Below are positions 33,934 through 41,753 of a DNA stretch of 64,000 bases, piece after piece. A model generated the notes under the pieces. That model had not been told where the DNA came from. It saw only the letters and a program-made list of their open reading frames with translations, and made no database searches. The translations under genes were made by a program, and so were the position numbers. The first letter of the stretch is position 1. Each line of letters starts with the position of its first letter. This stretch comes from Pseudomonas multiresinivorans. Lineage in GTDB: Bacteria > Pseudomonadota > Gammaproteobacteria > Pseudomonadales > Pseudomonadaceae. The DNA lies in assembly GCF_012971725.1 (NCBI RefSeq), contig NZ_CP048833.1, positions 4,774,001-4,838,000 of the forward strand, given 5' to 3'.

Positions 33934-34728
33934 TCAGGCCGGCGTCTGCTCCTTCAGGGCAGGCGCCGGTGCCGGCATAGTGGCGGGTTCCAGCAACTCC
34001 AGCATGCGCTCGCGCACGGTGGCCATCAGCGCATCGACACCCTGCTCGGAGAACTCGGTCGAGTCGATCGTCGCACCGACATGCACTTCTACCGGCATAC
34101 CGAGGTTCATCTTCAGGCTGTCCGCCGGCAAAAGTTGCTGGATGCCACGAATCGCCACTGGGACGATGATCGCGTCGGTCTGCTGGGCCAGGCGGAAGCA
34201 CCCCTTCTTGAACGGCTGCAGCCTGCCATCCCTTGAACGCGTGCCCTCGGGCGCAGCCCAGAGCACGATGCCGCTCTCCATCATTTCCCGCGCCTTCGCC
34301 AGGTCCGCCATGGCCTGGTGACGGTTGTGCCGGTCGATGGAGGGGAACTCCGCGGCGCGCATGGCCGCGCCCCACACCGGCACGGCAAACAGTTCACGCT
34401 TGGCCAGCATGCGGATCGACCCGGGCATGGTCACGAAGATCGCCGGGATGTCATAGAAGCTGGAATGGGTGCAGAGGATCATGTAGCGGCGGCCATCGCC
34501 GAAATCCGGTACCTCGCCGTGGCGGCTAAGGCGCGCGCCGGTCAGGCGCAACAGGCTGCCGGACCAGTCGCGGGTGAAGCCGTCAACCTTGCTGCGGCGA
34601 AGTCGGCCAATGGCGCCAAGCACCAGAACCCGGACGCTGTAGCCCAGGGTGATCAGAACGGTCGCCAGGCCCACCAAGGCGACTCGCAGCGGGCCGGCCT
34701 TGCGCGGCGCCGATTGCAGGTTGAGCAT
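33934..34728 (-). CDS. Lysophospholipid acyltransferase (PlsC-like)
   Basis: A 264-residue acyltransferase with the HxxxxD catalytic motif in LCTHSSFYDIPAIF and the phosphate-binding PEGTRSRDG, the hallmarks of 1-acylglycerol-3-phosphate acyltransferases. An N-terminal hydrophobic helix (about residues 14-34, LRVALVGLATVLITLGYSV) anchors it in the inner membrane. I chose the ATG at 34728, with GGGGAG 9 bases upstream, over a TTG three codons earlier. It converges on the SMP-30-like gene. It may be one of several PlsC paralogues rather than the essential one. Confidence 0.9.
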   Translation of the reverse strand: MLNLQSAPRKAGPLRVALVGLATVLITLGYSVRVLVLGAIGRLRRSKVDGFTRDWSGSLLRLTGARLSRHGEVPDFGDGRRYMILCTHSSFYDIPAIFVTMPGSIRMLAKRELFAVPVWGAAMRAAEFPSIDRHNRHQAMADLAKAREMMESGIVLWAAPEGTRSRDGRLQPFKKGCFRLAQQTDAIIVPVAIRGIQQLLPADSLKMNLGMPVEVHVGATIDSTEFSEQGVDALMATVRERMLELLEPATMPAPAPALKEQTPA

Positions 34729-34808
34729 GTTCGCCAACTCCCCACCAACTTTTCTTCATACAAGCCTTATGATGCGTTTCGGCCCCGTCACGACACAGGA
34801 ACGCGCCC

Positions 34809-35663
34809 ATGACCCAAGCCCGCCTGCTCACCCCGGAGCAACTGGCCGCCCGCCTCGATGACCCGAATCTCGTCCTGCTCGACTGCCGCTTCGCCCTGGA
34901 AGACCCGGCCTACGGCGCACGCAGCTATCAGGAGAATCATATTCCCGGCGCGCATTTCGCCGATCTCAACCGCGACCTCTCTGCCCCGGTGCGGCCAGGT
35001 GTCACGGGCCGCCATCCGTTGCCCGATCCGCAGCACCTGCTGGAGAAGCTGCGTGGCTGGGGCCTGAATGCCGACAGCGAAGTGGTGCTCTATGACGACG
35101 GTCCCGGCGCTTTCGCCGCCCGCGCCTGGTGGCTGCTACTGTGGCTGGGCAAAAGCGAGGGCGTCTATCTGCTCGATGGCGGCCTGACCGCCTGGCGCAA
35201 CGCCGGCCTGCGCCTGACCACCGCCGAAACGCCGCTGCGCCCCGGCGACTTCAAGGGCGAGCCGGACAACAGCCTGCTGATCAGTGCCAGCGAACTGGCC
35301 GCGAAACTCGGCGATGGCGAGCTGCCGTTGATCGACGCCCGCGGCCTGCCGCGCTTCCGTGGCGAGGTGGAGCCCATAGACCCGGTTGCCGGGCATATCC
35401 CCGGCGCCCAGTGCGCGGCCTTCACCGACAACCTTGGCAACGACGGCCGCTTCCTGCGCCCGGAACACCTGCATCAGCGCTTTGCCGGCCTGCTGCGCGG
35501 CCGTCCTGCCGAGGATCTGGTGGCCTACTGCGGATCCGGCGTCACCGCCTGCCACAACCTGTTCGCCCTGAGCCTGGCTGGCTACCCGCTGGGCCGCTTG
35601 TATGCAGGCTCCTGGAGCGAGTGGATCACCGATGCCCGACGCCCGGTGGCCAGAGGCGACTGA
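34809..35663 (+). CDS. sseA: 3-mercaptopyruvate/thiosulfate sulfurtransferase
   Basis: A 284-residue two-domain rhodanese. The N-terminal domain is inactive, with DD in the loop (VVLYDDGPGAFAARAWW). The C-terminal domain carries the persulfide-forming cysteine in YCGSGVTACHN. The CGSGVTA loop is the SseA type, which favours mercaptopyruvate. RPGVTGRHPLP and WLGKSEGVYLLDGGLTAW are typical. ATG at 34809. It is divergent from the PlsC-like gene. Confidence 0.92.
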   Translation: MTQARLLTPEQLAARLDDPNLVLLDCRFALEDPAYGARSYQENHIPGAHFADLNRDLSAPVRPGVTGRHPLPDPQHLLEKLRGWGLNADSEVVLYDDGPGAFAARAWWLLLWLGKSEGVYLLDGGLTAWRNAGLRLTTAETPLRPGDFKGEPDNSLLISASELAAKLGDGELPLIDARGLPRFRGEVEPIDPVAGHIPGAQCAAFTDNLGNDGRFLRPEHLHQRFAGLLRGRPAEDLVAYCGSGVTACHNLFALSLAGYPLGRLYAGSWSEWITDARRPVARGD

Positions 35664-35779
35664 TTGCCTCCTTCCGGCAATAAAAGCGGAAGGCGCGTCA
35701 CACCGGCGTCTTCCGTTCCCATGGATAGGTGTAAGGGCATCCGTCAGACTCGTGCCCAATCTTCAAAGGAGTGATCCCC

Positions 35780-36433
35780 ATGCCCTCGCGCATCCACCAG
35801 ATCCTGCTCGCCAGCCTGCTGCTGGGCCTGTGCTGCACCGCCCCGACCTACGCCACCGAGCTCGAAGCCACTCCCTGTGAAATCCAGGACCAGTGGTCCG
35901 ACCTCTATGGCGAGGACCTGGTGAAAGCCGCCAAGGCTGGCCATGCCAGCGCGCAGTACACGCTCGGCCTGGAGTACGACTCCGGCAGCGACGAGTACGA
36001 CCAGGACTACGAGAAGGCCGCCTACTGGTACGAAAAGGCCGCCAGGCAGGGCCATGCCTGTGCCCAGTACAACCTGGGCAACGCCTACGACAACGGCGAC
36101 GGCGTCGAGCAGGACTCGGCCAAGGCGGTGTACTGGTATCAGAAAGCCGTTGACCAGGGCGACAAGGACGCCCAGTTCAATCTGGCGATCATGTACGAGA
36201 ACGGTACCGGCGTGACCCGCAGCTACAAGAAGGCCTTCGCCCTCTACCTGCAGTCTGCCGAGCAGGGGGATGTGGACGCCGAGTTCCAGGTGGCGGAGAG
36301 CTACGCCAAGGGCCGCGGCGTGGCGAAGAACCCGGCGCAGGCGCGTTCCTGGTACCAGAAGGCAGCGGAACAGGGCCACGAAGAGGCAGCAGAAAAGCTC
36401 GCTGCGATGCCGGAGTTACCGCCGAGCATCTAA
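35780..36433 (+). CDS. Secreted Sel1-repeat protein
   Basis: A 217-residue protein with a signal peptide (residues 1-26, QILLASLLLGLCCTAPTYA then TELEA) and about five Sel1/TPR-like repeats: GHASAQYTLGLEYDSG, GHACAQYNLGNAYDNGDGV, DKDAQFNLAIMYENGTGV, DVDAEFQVAESYAKGRGV and GHEEAAEKLAAM. Such solenoids mediate protein contacts, often in the periplasm. AAAGGAG precedes the ATG at 35780 by 8 bases. It looks monocistronic; partner unknown. Confidence 0.9.
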   Translation: MPSRIHQILLASLLLGLCCTAPTYATELEATPCEIQDQWSDLYGEDLVKAAKAGHASAQYTLGLEYDSGSDEYDQDYEKAAYWYEKAARQGHACAQYNLGNAYDNGDGVEQDSAKAVYWYQKAVDQGDKDAQFNLAIMYENGTGVTRSYKKAFALYLQSAEQGDVDAEFQVAESYAKGRGVAKNPAQARSWYQKAAEQGHEEAAEKLAAMPELPPSI

Positions 36434-36615
36434 TCGCCAGAAGGAATATGCAGGAAAGCAGCGCCGACTAAACAATTTAAAAACAGTCCTTTACATCACA
36501 TTCATCGCACTACACTTCAATTCGAGCGGCTAAGTCCGCTTCCGGCGGGGCCGAGGATAATCATCAGAAGCTGCCAAGACGCCCAGCCCCGCCGGTCATT
36601 GATGACGAGGATGTC

Positions 36616-37095
36616 ATGGGAATCGCCGCGAACGATCTCTGCCAGTATGTGATCCGCCCTACCCTGCACTACCTGGGGCGCCACAGTATCGCGGCCGAAT
36701 CGCTGCTGCTGGGGGCAGCGGCCTGTCAGTCGGCGCTGGGGAGCGCTCTGGATGACAGCCATGGCCACGGGCTGTATCGCATTGGTGAACAAAGGCACCA
36801 GATGCTGTGGGATGGATTCCTGGCGCTGGACCCCGAGCTGGCCAGCCGCGTCCGAGGGCTGGCCAGCCAGCACGCCTTCCTCGATGCACCGCACCTCGAA
36901 CTCACGGTCAACCTGCGCTACAGCACCGCCATCGCCTGGATGCTGGTGGAGGCGGAACACCTGCCCTTGCCGCTGACCGACGACCCCATGGAGCTGGCCC
37001 GTATCTGGCGCCAGGTTTTCCACCCCCACGGACGCCTCCACGACTTCGTCGACGCCTGGCACAGCTACGTCGGCAATTTCAGTCGGGTCGCCTAG
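36616..37095 (+). CDS. Conserved protein resembling phage structural/lysozyme-like proteins
   Basis: A 159-residue soluble protein. The N-terminal half (RPTLHYLGRHSIAAESLLLGAAACQSAL, then HQMLWDGFLA) recalls a group of phage proteins with the pattern YLG-x-S-x-AAE-x-LLLGTAxQES...LGLFQMEPxTHDDIW. Here the usual glutamate-rich ES/E positions are altered (CQSAL), so any lytic activity is doubtful. It stands alone upstream of fadL, with no other phage gene nearby. As I recall, a homologue precedes fadL in P. aeruginosa too, so it is an old, fixed gene. Function unknown; the phage link is from memory. Confidence 0.7.
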   Translation: MGIAANDLCQYVIRPTLHYLGRHSIAAESLLLGAAACQSALGSALDDSHGHGLYRIGEQRHQMLWDGFLALDPELASRVRGLASQHAFLDAPHLELTVNLRYSTAIAWMLVEAEHLPLPLTDDPMELARIWRQVFHPHGRLHDFVDAWHSYVGNFSRVA

Positions 37096-37276
37096 AACCA
37101 GCGCCAAGCGTGACCGATCGGTCAGAAATAATTTACATACAGCGACGAACGGGCAGCATTCAGTTGGAACGCTTGTTTGAGCCCCGAAGCCCAAGGTAGA
37201 GCGCCTGCCGACCACTACCCAAGACCCGGGAATCTTGGTAGCTTGCGCGCCGATAAACACAGGAGTTGCTCTTACA

Positions 37277-38554
37277 ATGAAAACAACATGGCTCAAGACC
37301 ACACTAGCCCTGACCATTAGCGCCGCCTCTGCCCAAGTCCTCGCCAATGGCATCGCGATCAACGAACAAAGCGCCAGTGGCGCCGGCACCGCCTACGCGG
37401 GCCGTGCCTCCTCCGCACTGGACGCCAGCACCATCTACGGCAACCCGGCCGGCATGTCCAAGCTCAAGCGCACCGAAATCAGCGGCGGCCTGGCCGTGGT
37501 CTCGGCCAAGGACGACATCAGCGACGCGCACAGCTCCGCTACCGGCTCCAACAAGGGCGACTCCGTGCCGCTGGCTGCCGTGCCGTTCGGCTACATTGCC
37601 ACCCCGCTGGACGACAAGGTCAGCGTCGGCCTGGGCATCTACGTGCCCTACGGCATCATCAACGACTACGAAAGCAGCTTCCAGGGCCGTTCCCACGGTT
37701 CCTACAGCAAGGTCCAGGTGATCACCGTCCAGCCGACCATCAGCTACAAGTTCAACGACGTGGTGTCCGTCGGCTTCGGCCCGACCATCAACCGCATCGA
37801 CGGCAAGCTGGAGAACGAGCTGGCCACCAAGGGCCTGTTCGGCGCGCCGAACGACACCGAGATCAGCATCAAGGGTGACGACACCGCCGCTGGCTTCAAC
37901 GTCGGTATCCTGGTGACCCCGACCGAAAGCACCTCCCTCGGCGCGACTTACCACTCCAAGGTCAAGTACGAGCTCAAGGGCCACACCACCGTTTCCAACT
38001 CGCCGCTGGGCCTGTTCGACTCGCGCATGGATGCCAGCCTGGACATCACCCTGCCCGAGTCCCTGGACCTGTCCATCACCCAGAAGCTGGATGACCGCTG
38101 GACCGTCTACGGTGGCACCACCTGGACGCGCTGGAGCCGTCTGAAGTCCATCGAGGTGCAGAACACCGGCGCCCCGCTGGCCGCATTCGACACCATCGGT
38201 GAAGACCTGAGCTGGCACGACACCTGGTCCGCCGCGATCGGTACCTCCTACCAGGTCAACGACCAGTGGGTCCTGCGTACCGGCTTCGCCTACGATCCGT
38301 CGCCGACCACCAACGAGCACCGCACCGTGCGTATCCCGGTGGGCGATCGCAAGATCTTCACCCTGGGCGCCGGCTACTCGCCCAACGCCGACATGACCTT
38401 CGACGTCGCTTACGCCTACCTGTGGGAATCCACTGCCGGCGTGAACCAGCCGGACGGCCAGGAACTGGCAGGCCTGCAACTGCAGCCGGCCTACAGCGCC
38501 AAGTACGACAACAGCGCCCACGGCCTGACCGCGCAGATGACCTATCGCTTCTGA
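37277..38554 (+). CDS. fadL: FadL family outer membrane long-chain fatty acid transporter
   Basis: A 425-residue outer membrane beta-barrel of the OmpP1/FadL/TodX family. It has a signal peptide (residues 1-23, ending SAASAQVLA before NGIAINEQSASGAG), the hatch-domain start GTAYAGRASSALDASTIYGNPAG with the NPA motif, and repeated amphipathic strands ending in an aromatic residue (QMTYRF), as needed for barrel assembly. AGGAG lies upstream of the ATG. Expected to take up long-chain fatty acids or hydrophobic compounds. A strong terminator follows directly. Confidence 0.93.
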   Translation: MKTTWLKTTLALTISAASAQVLANGIAINEQSASGAGTAYAGRASSALDASTIYGNPAGMSKLKRTEISGGLAVVSAKDDISDAHSSATGSNKGDSVPLAAVPFGYIATPLDDKVSVGLGIYVPYGIINDYESSFQGRSHGSYSKVQVITVQPTISYKFNDVVSVGFGPTINRIDGKLENELATKGLFGAPNDTEISIKGDDTAAGFNVGILVTPTESTSLGATYHSKVKYELKGHTTVSNSPLGLFDSRMDASLDITLPESLDLSITQKLDDRWTVYGGTTWTRWSRLKSIEVQNTGAPLAAFDTIGEDLSWHDTWSAAIGTSYQVNDQWVLRTGFAYDPSPTTNEHRTVRIPVGDRKIFTLGAGYSPNADMTFDVAYAYLWESTAGVNQPDGQELAGLQLQPAYSAKYDNSAHGLTAQMTYRF

Positions 38555-38572
38555 TAGCGCCGCTGTGTAACG

Positions 38573-38600
38573 AAAAAGCCGGGCTCATGCCCGGCTTTTT
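38573..38600 (+). terminator. Rho-independent terminator after fadL
   Basis: AAAAAGCCGGGC, loop TCAT, GCCCGGCTTTTT, a perfect 12-bp stem ending in a T-run, 18 bases past the stop codon. Confidence 0.92.
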
Positions 38601-38621
38601 CATTTCCGACGCGCGAAACCC

Positions 38622-38701
38622 TGTAGGAGCGAGCTTGCTCGCGAACAGGTTTTCCCGCGCGACTTCGGAGTCAATCGGTTCGCGAGCAAGCTCGCTCCTA
38701 C
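38622..38701. repeat. REP-type inverted repeat pair (copy c)
   Basis: Both arms are intact: TGTAGGAGCGAGCTTGCTCGCGAAC and the reverse arm GTTCGCGAGCAAGCTCGCTCCTACA, about 30 bases apart, between the fadL terminator and the converging MarR gene. Confidence 0.93.
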
Positions 38702-38719
38702 AAAGACCGCCGTTTCGGC

Positions 38720-39289
38720 TCAGGCCACTTCGCCAGGTGCGGCATGCTCGCGGCAGATCAGTTCGCCTTCGTGCGCGCCCAGCTGTTCCCCCGTCAGCCC
38801 GCAGAGTGCGCCGTCATCCCGTTTCTGGTGGAAACGACAGGTGCGGCACAGGCCGAACCCCGGCACGTTCTCCTGGCGTTGCACGGTCGCCAGCAACTCC
38901 CGCAGCAACTCGACCAGCAGCTCGCTGCGCTCCCCCAGCGTCTCCTCGGCGCGACGCAAGAAAGCCGGCGGCACCAGGGCATCGATCAGCCCCCTGCCCT
39001 CCCGAGTCAGCTCCAGGTGCACGCTACGGCGATCCTGGGCATCCGGGCGTTTCTCGATCAAACCCTTGGCCTCCAGCGCCTTGAGCGACTGGGACACCGT
39101 GCCCTTGGTCAGCCCGAGGAAATCCGTCACCCCCAGCGGAGTATTCGAATAGCGGTTGCAGCGCGCCAGGTAATTGAGCGCGCTCAACTGGATCGGCTGC
39201 AGATCCGCCATCAGCGGCTGCTCGCGGGCCCAGGCGCGCATCAGGCTGGCGATGCGTTCGAGGTAGTCGTACAGGGTCGTATCGGTCAT
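38720..39289 (-). CDS. MarR-family regulator with C-terminal cysteine cluster
   Basis: A 189-residue regulator. The winged helix-turn-helix lies at about residues 30-105 (LSALNYLARCNRYSNTP, LGLTKGTVSQSLKALEAKG, wing DAQDRRSVHLELT). After a helical linker, the tail has four cysteines at residues 148, 151, 163 and 179 (CRTCRFH, ALCGLTG, LICREH) plus nearby histidines, a likely metal or redox-sensing site absent from standard MarR proteins. It is divergent from a thioredoxin-fold gene across 114 bases that contain a GTATCGA palindrome. Redox or metal control of that gene is my inference. Confidence 0.9.
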   Translation of the reverse strand: MTDTTLYDYLERIASLMRAWAREQPLMADLQPIQLSALNYLARCNRYSNTPLGVTDFLGLTKGTVSQSLKALEAKGLIEKRPDAQDRRSVHLELTREGRGLIDALVPPAFLRRAEETLGERSELLVELLRELLATVQRQENVPGFGLCRTCRFHQKRDDGALCGLTGEQLGAHEGELICREHAAPGEVA

Positions 39290-39366
39290 GGGCTAATCCT
39301 CCCGATAGATAGTATCGATCAAAAACCAGTTTGACAGAAGGTCAATTTCGCTTGCAGACTGAAATG

Positions 39367-39381
39367 GTATCGAATCGATAC
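39367..39381. promoter_or_regulatory. Candidate MarR operator palindrome
   Basis: A perfect 15-base palindrome GTATCGA-A-TCGATAC lies 22 bases before the redoxin ATG. A further GTATCGATC half-site is at 39312-39320, close to the MarR start. Two related sites in a divergent promoter fit autoregulation plus control of the redoxin gene. Confidence 0.65.
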
Positions 39382-39403
39382 ATAACTGATCAGGAGAAGG
39401 ATC

Positions 39404-39628
39404 ATGAACAAAGCCGTTTACTACCATGCCGGTTGCCCTGTCTGCGTCGAAGCCGAGCGGGCACTGTTGCCGTTGCTGAACCGCGAAGTCGAAGTCGTGC
39501 ACCTGGGCGAGCAGTCGCCGCGCGTGGCCGAAGCCGAGGCAGCTGGAGTGAAATCGGTGCCTGCGCTGGTCATCGATGGGCAGGTGCTGCACCTGAACTT
39601 CGGCGCAGCCTTGGCCGACCTGCAGTAA
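39404..39628 (+). CDS. Small thioredoxin/glutaredoxin-like protein
   Basis: A 74-residue thioredoxin-fold protein, MNKAVYYHAGCPVCVEAERALL, with a CPVC active site at residues 11-14 and the cis-proline in SVPALVIDG. The size is that of a minimal glutaredoxin. GGAGAAGGA precedes the ATG. It is divergent from the cysteine-bearing MarR regulator and followed by the Rho-antiterminator gene, with which it probably forms an operon. Partner unknown. Confidence 0.85.
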   Translation: MNKAVYYHAGCPVCVEAERALLPLLNREVEVVHLGEQSPRVAEAEAAGVKSVPALVIDGQVLHLNFGAALADLQ

Positions 39629-39639
39629 GGCCCGGCGAG

Positions 39640-39918
39640 ATGAGCGACTACCAGCCGTTGCATTGCGATCTCCATGACTACCTGGAAATCGCCTGCCTCT
39701 ACCGCTACTGGCTGCGTATCGAGTTGCGTGATGGCCTGGCGTTCGACGCCCAGGCCTTCACCACGCACACGCGGCGAACAGCGGACGGATCGCTGGAGGA
39801 GTATCTGGAAGTGCGAGTGGACGATGCCAGCCGGGAGTTCCGGCTGGACCGTCTGCACGCCATCACGCCGATGTCGGCGCAGGCGCTGTTCGGCAGGGTG
39901 ATGTTGGGTCCGGCCTGA
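39640..39918 (+). CDS. Rho-binding antiterminator family protein (Rof/YaeO-like)
   Basis: A 92-residue protein that starts MSDYQPLHCDLHDYLEIACLYRYWLRIELRDG and continues EEYLEVRV...FRLDRLHAITP, matching the Sm-like fold of E. coli Rof (YQPINCDDYDNLELACQHH). Rof binds Rho and inhibits termination. ATG at 39640 is 11 bases after the redoxin stop, with GGCGAG before it. Being in a redox-regulated unit would be a new context for such a protein; that part is inference. Confidence 0.82.
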   Translation: MSDYQPLHCDLHDYLEIACLYRYWLRIELRDGLAFDAQAFTTHTRRTADGSLEEYLEVRVDDASREFRLDRLHAITPMSAQALFGRVMLGPA

Positions 39919-39936
39919 AACCGGGCCACCGGGACA

Positions 39937-40476
39937 TCACCACATGAGGTCGTCGGGCACCACGTAATCCTTGTACGGATCGTCCTCGTCCGGCTCGCCA
40001 CTGGGCTCGCTGAGGACGATGATGCGGCGCTCGTCGCGTTCCTGGATGCGCAGCGCGGCATCGCGCGGAACGATCTCATAGCGACCGTCGTAGCTGACGA
40101 TGGCCAGGCTGCCACGGCTGAGCTTGTCGCGGATCAGGTCGTTGACCGCGATGCGCTTGACCTTCTTGTTGTCGACGAAGTTGTAGTAGTCGTCCGACTC
40201 CAGCTTCGGCAGGCGCGTGCCCTCGATCAACTGCTTGATCTGCGCAGCCTTGGCCTTCTTCTCGGATTTCTCCTGCTGCTGGCGGTTCAGCTCGGCATCA
40301 CGGGCCTGCTTCTCGGCCTGGGCCTGCAGGGCCGCCTGGCGCTGGCTGTCGTCCTTGGCTACCTGGTTCTTGTGCTCCAGGCGCTGCTGCTTCTGTTTCT
40401 GCTTGCCGGCCTGCTTGGCCTGCTTCTCGTTGACCAGCCCGGCTTTCAGCAACTGATCACGCAATGACATGCTCAT
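39937..40476 (-). CDS. DUF2058 family protein
   Basis: A 179-residue protein of the DUF2058 (YaiL-like) family. An N-terminal SLRDQLLKAGLVNEKQAKQA motif leads into a highly charged coiled coil rich in Lys, Gln and Glu (about residues 20-90), then a globular C-terminal domain (YYNFVDNKKVKRIAVND, IVSYDGRYEIVP). The family is said to associate with nucleic acid but has no assigned function. ATG at 40476 has GGAGAG 9 bases upstream; a second ATG two codons later is less well placed. Confidence 0.88.
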   Translation of the reverse strand: MSMSLRDQLLKAGLVNEKQAKQAGKQKQKQQRLEHKNQVAKDDSQRQAALQAQAEKQARDAELNRQQQEKSEKKAKAAQIKQLIEGTRLPKLESDDYYNFVDNKKVKRIAVNDLIRDKLSRGSLAIVSYDGRYEIVPRDAALRIQERDERRIIVLSEPSGEPDEDDPYKDYVVPDDLMW

Positions 40477-40637
40477 GAATCAAGGCTCTCCAACAGCCCA
40501 ATTGATGCCGGACAAATCCCAGACCAACGCATAGGTGCTGCGGGACTGTCCTCAGGGGGTATAATCCTCGGGCCTGTGCCAGCGCAGCGCAAGTGCCTGG
40601 CTCGAATTCACTCATCTGGAGCGGACTCGTTACCTCC

Positions 40638-41570
40638 ATGCTGAAGCTCATCGTTCTCGCGATACTGGCCATTTTCCTCATCGCCATTCTCTACGTACAC
40701 CTGCGCGGCAAGGTGCGTCTGCCCTTCCTCCGCCAGGTGGTGAACCACTCGGCCTGGTTCGCTCCCTACAACTCGCTGATGTACCTGAACTCCAGCGTAC
40801 CGTCCAAGCCCTACCTGGACCGCGAGCGCTTCCCCGAGCTCGACAAGCTGCGCGACAACTGGCAGATGATCCGCGAGGAAGCCGAGAAGCTGTTCGACGA
40901 GGGCTACATCCGCGATGCCCTGAACAACAACGAAGCCGGCTTCGGCTCGTTCTTCAAGAAGGGCTGGACCCGTTTCTACCTGACCTGGTACGACGGCCCG
41001 CTGCCCTCGGCGCAGCAGCTGTGTCCCAAGACCGTGGAGCTGGTGAGCAGCATTCCCAACGTCAAGGGCGCGATGTTCACCCGCCTGCCGCCGCGCAGCC
41101 ACCTGAACAAGCACCGCGACCCCTACGGCGGCTCGCTGCGCTACCACCTGGGCCTGGCCACGCCGAACTCCGACGAGTGCCGCATCTTCGTCGACGGCCA
41201 GCCCTACGCCTGGCGCGACGGCCAGGACGTGATGTTCGACGAGACCTTCGTCCACTGGGTGAAGAACGAGACGGACGAATCGCGCCTGATCCTCTTCTGC
41301 GACATCGAGCGCCCGCTCAAGTCACCACTGCTGACCCGCATCAACCGTCGCGTCAGTGCCTTCCTCGGCCGCGCCACAGCGCCGCAGAACGTCGAGGGCG
41401 AGCGCGTCGGCGGGATCAACCAGGCCTACTCGGTACTGATTCGCCTCGGCGATGCAGTGGGCAGCAAGGTGAAGGTGTTCAAGCGCGCCTATCCCAAGGC
41501 CTACCGCATCGGCCGGCCGGTGCTGGCAGTGGTGCTGCTGGTGCTGATCCTGCGTTGGCTGTTCGGCTGA
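40638..41570 (+). CDS. lpxO: LpxO-type lipid A 2-hydroxylase
   Basis: An aspartyl/asparaginyl beta-hydroxylase family enzyme of 310 residues, expected to hydroxylate a secondary acyl chain of lipid A with iron and 2-oxoglutarate. It has an N-terminal membrane anchor (about residues 2-22), a C-terminal one (about 289-309, VLAVVLLVLILRWLFG), and the oxygenase core with HRDPYGGSLRYHLGL supplying the His-x-Asp ligands and FDETFVHWVKNETDESRL supplying the distal His. The ATG at 40638 gives MLKLIVLAILAIF. P. aeruginosa has paralogues; which one this corresponds to is unsettled, though the mazG-relA neighbourhood points to LpxO2. Confidence 0.9.
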   Translation: MLKLIVLAILAIFLIAILYVHLRGKVRLPFLRQVVNHSAWFAPYNSLMYLNSSVPSKPYLDRERFPELDKLRDNWQMIREEAEKLFDEGYIRDALNNNEAGFGSFFKKGWTRFYLTWYDGPLPSAQQLCPKTVELVSSIPNVKGAMFTRLPPRSHLNKHRDPYGGSLRYHLGLATPNSDECRIFVDGQPYAWRDGQDVMFDETFVHWVKNETDESRLILFCDIERPLKSPLLTRINRRVSAFLGRATAPQNVEGERVGGINQAYSVLIRLGDAVGSKVKVFKRAYPKAYRIGRPVLAVVLLVLILRWLFG

Positions 41571-41600
41571 CGGACCACGCCCGGTGCGTTGAGAGTTCCT

Positions 41601-41691
41601 TGTAGGAGCGAGCTTGCTCGCGAACAGATTTTCCGGCCTCGGGCCGTCAAGCGGTTCGCGAGCAAGAACTAGGCGTCCCCCTCGCTCCTAC
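41601..41691. repeat. REP-type repeat pair with a 14-base insertion in one arm (copy d)
   Basis: The left arm is standard. In the right arm, read on the minus strand, GTAGGAGCGAG is followed by GGGGACGCCTAGTT and then CTTGCTCGCGAAC. This is the same insertion, at the same point, as in the repeat hit by the IS481-type element, but here the CTAG is unoccupied. Confidence 0.9.
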
Positions 41692-41698
41692 CAATAGC

Positions 41699-41724
41699 AA
41701 AAGCCCCGCAAATGCGGGGCTTTT
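41699..41724. terminator. Bidirectional terminator between lpxO and mazG
   Basis: AAAAGCCCCGCA, AA loop, TGCGGGGCTTTT: a perfect 12-bp stem with A and T sides, positioned for both converging genes. Confidence 0.85.
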
Positions 41725-41753
41725 CGTGGGCGCCAATTCAACGGTGGCAATAC

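Noticed and set aside
36616..37095. Prophage remnant
   Set aside because: No integrase, attachment repeats or other phage genes flank it; it is a single gene next to fadL.
41660..41691. AACTAGGCGTCCCCCT within a repeat arm read as an IS excision scar
   Set aside because: Only one CCTAGT is present and no IS-end bases remain. The same 14-base insertion exists in the IS-occupied repeat outside the element, so it is a repeat variant and not a footprint.
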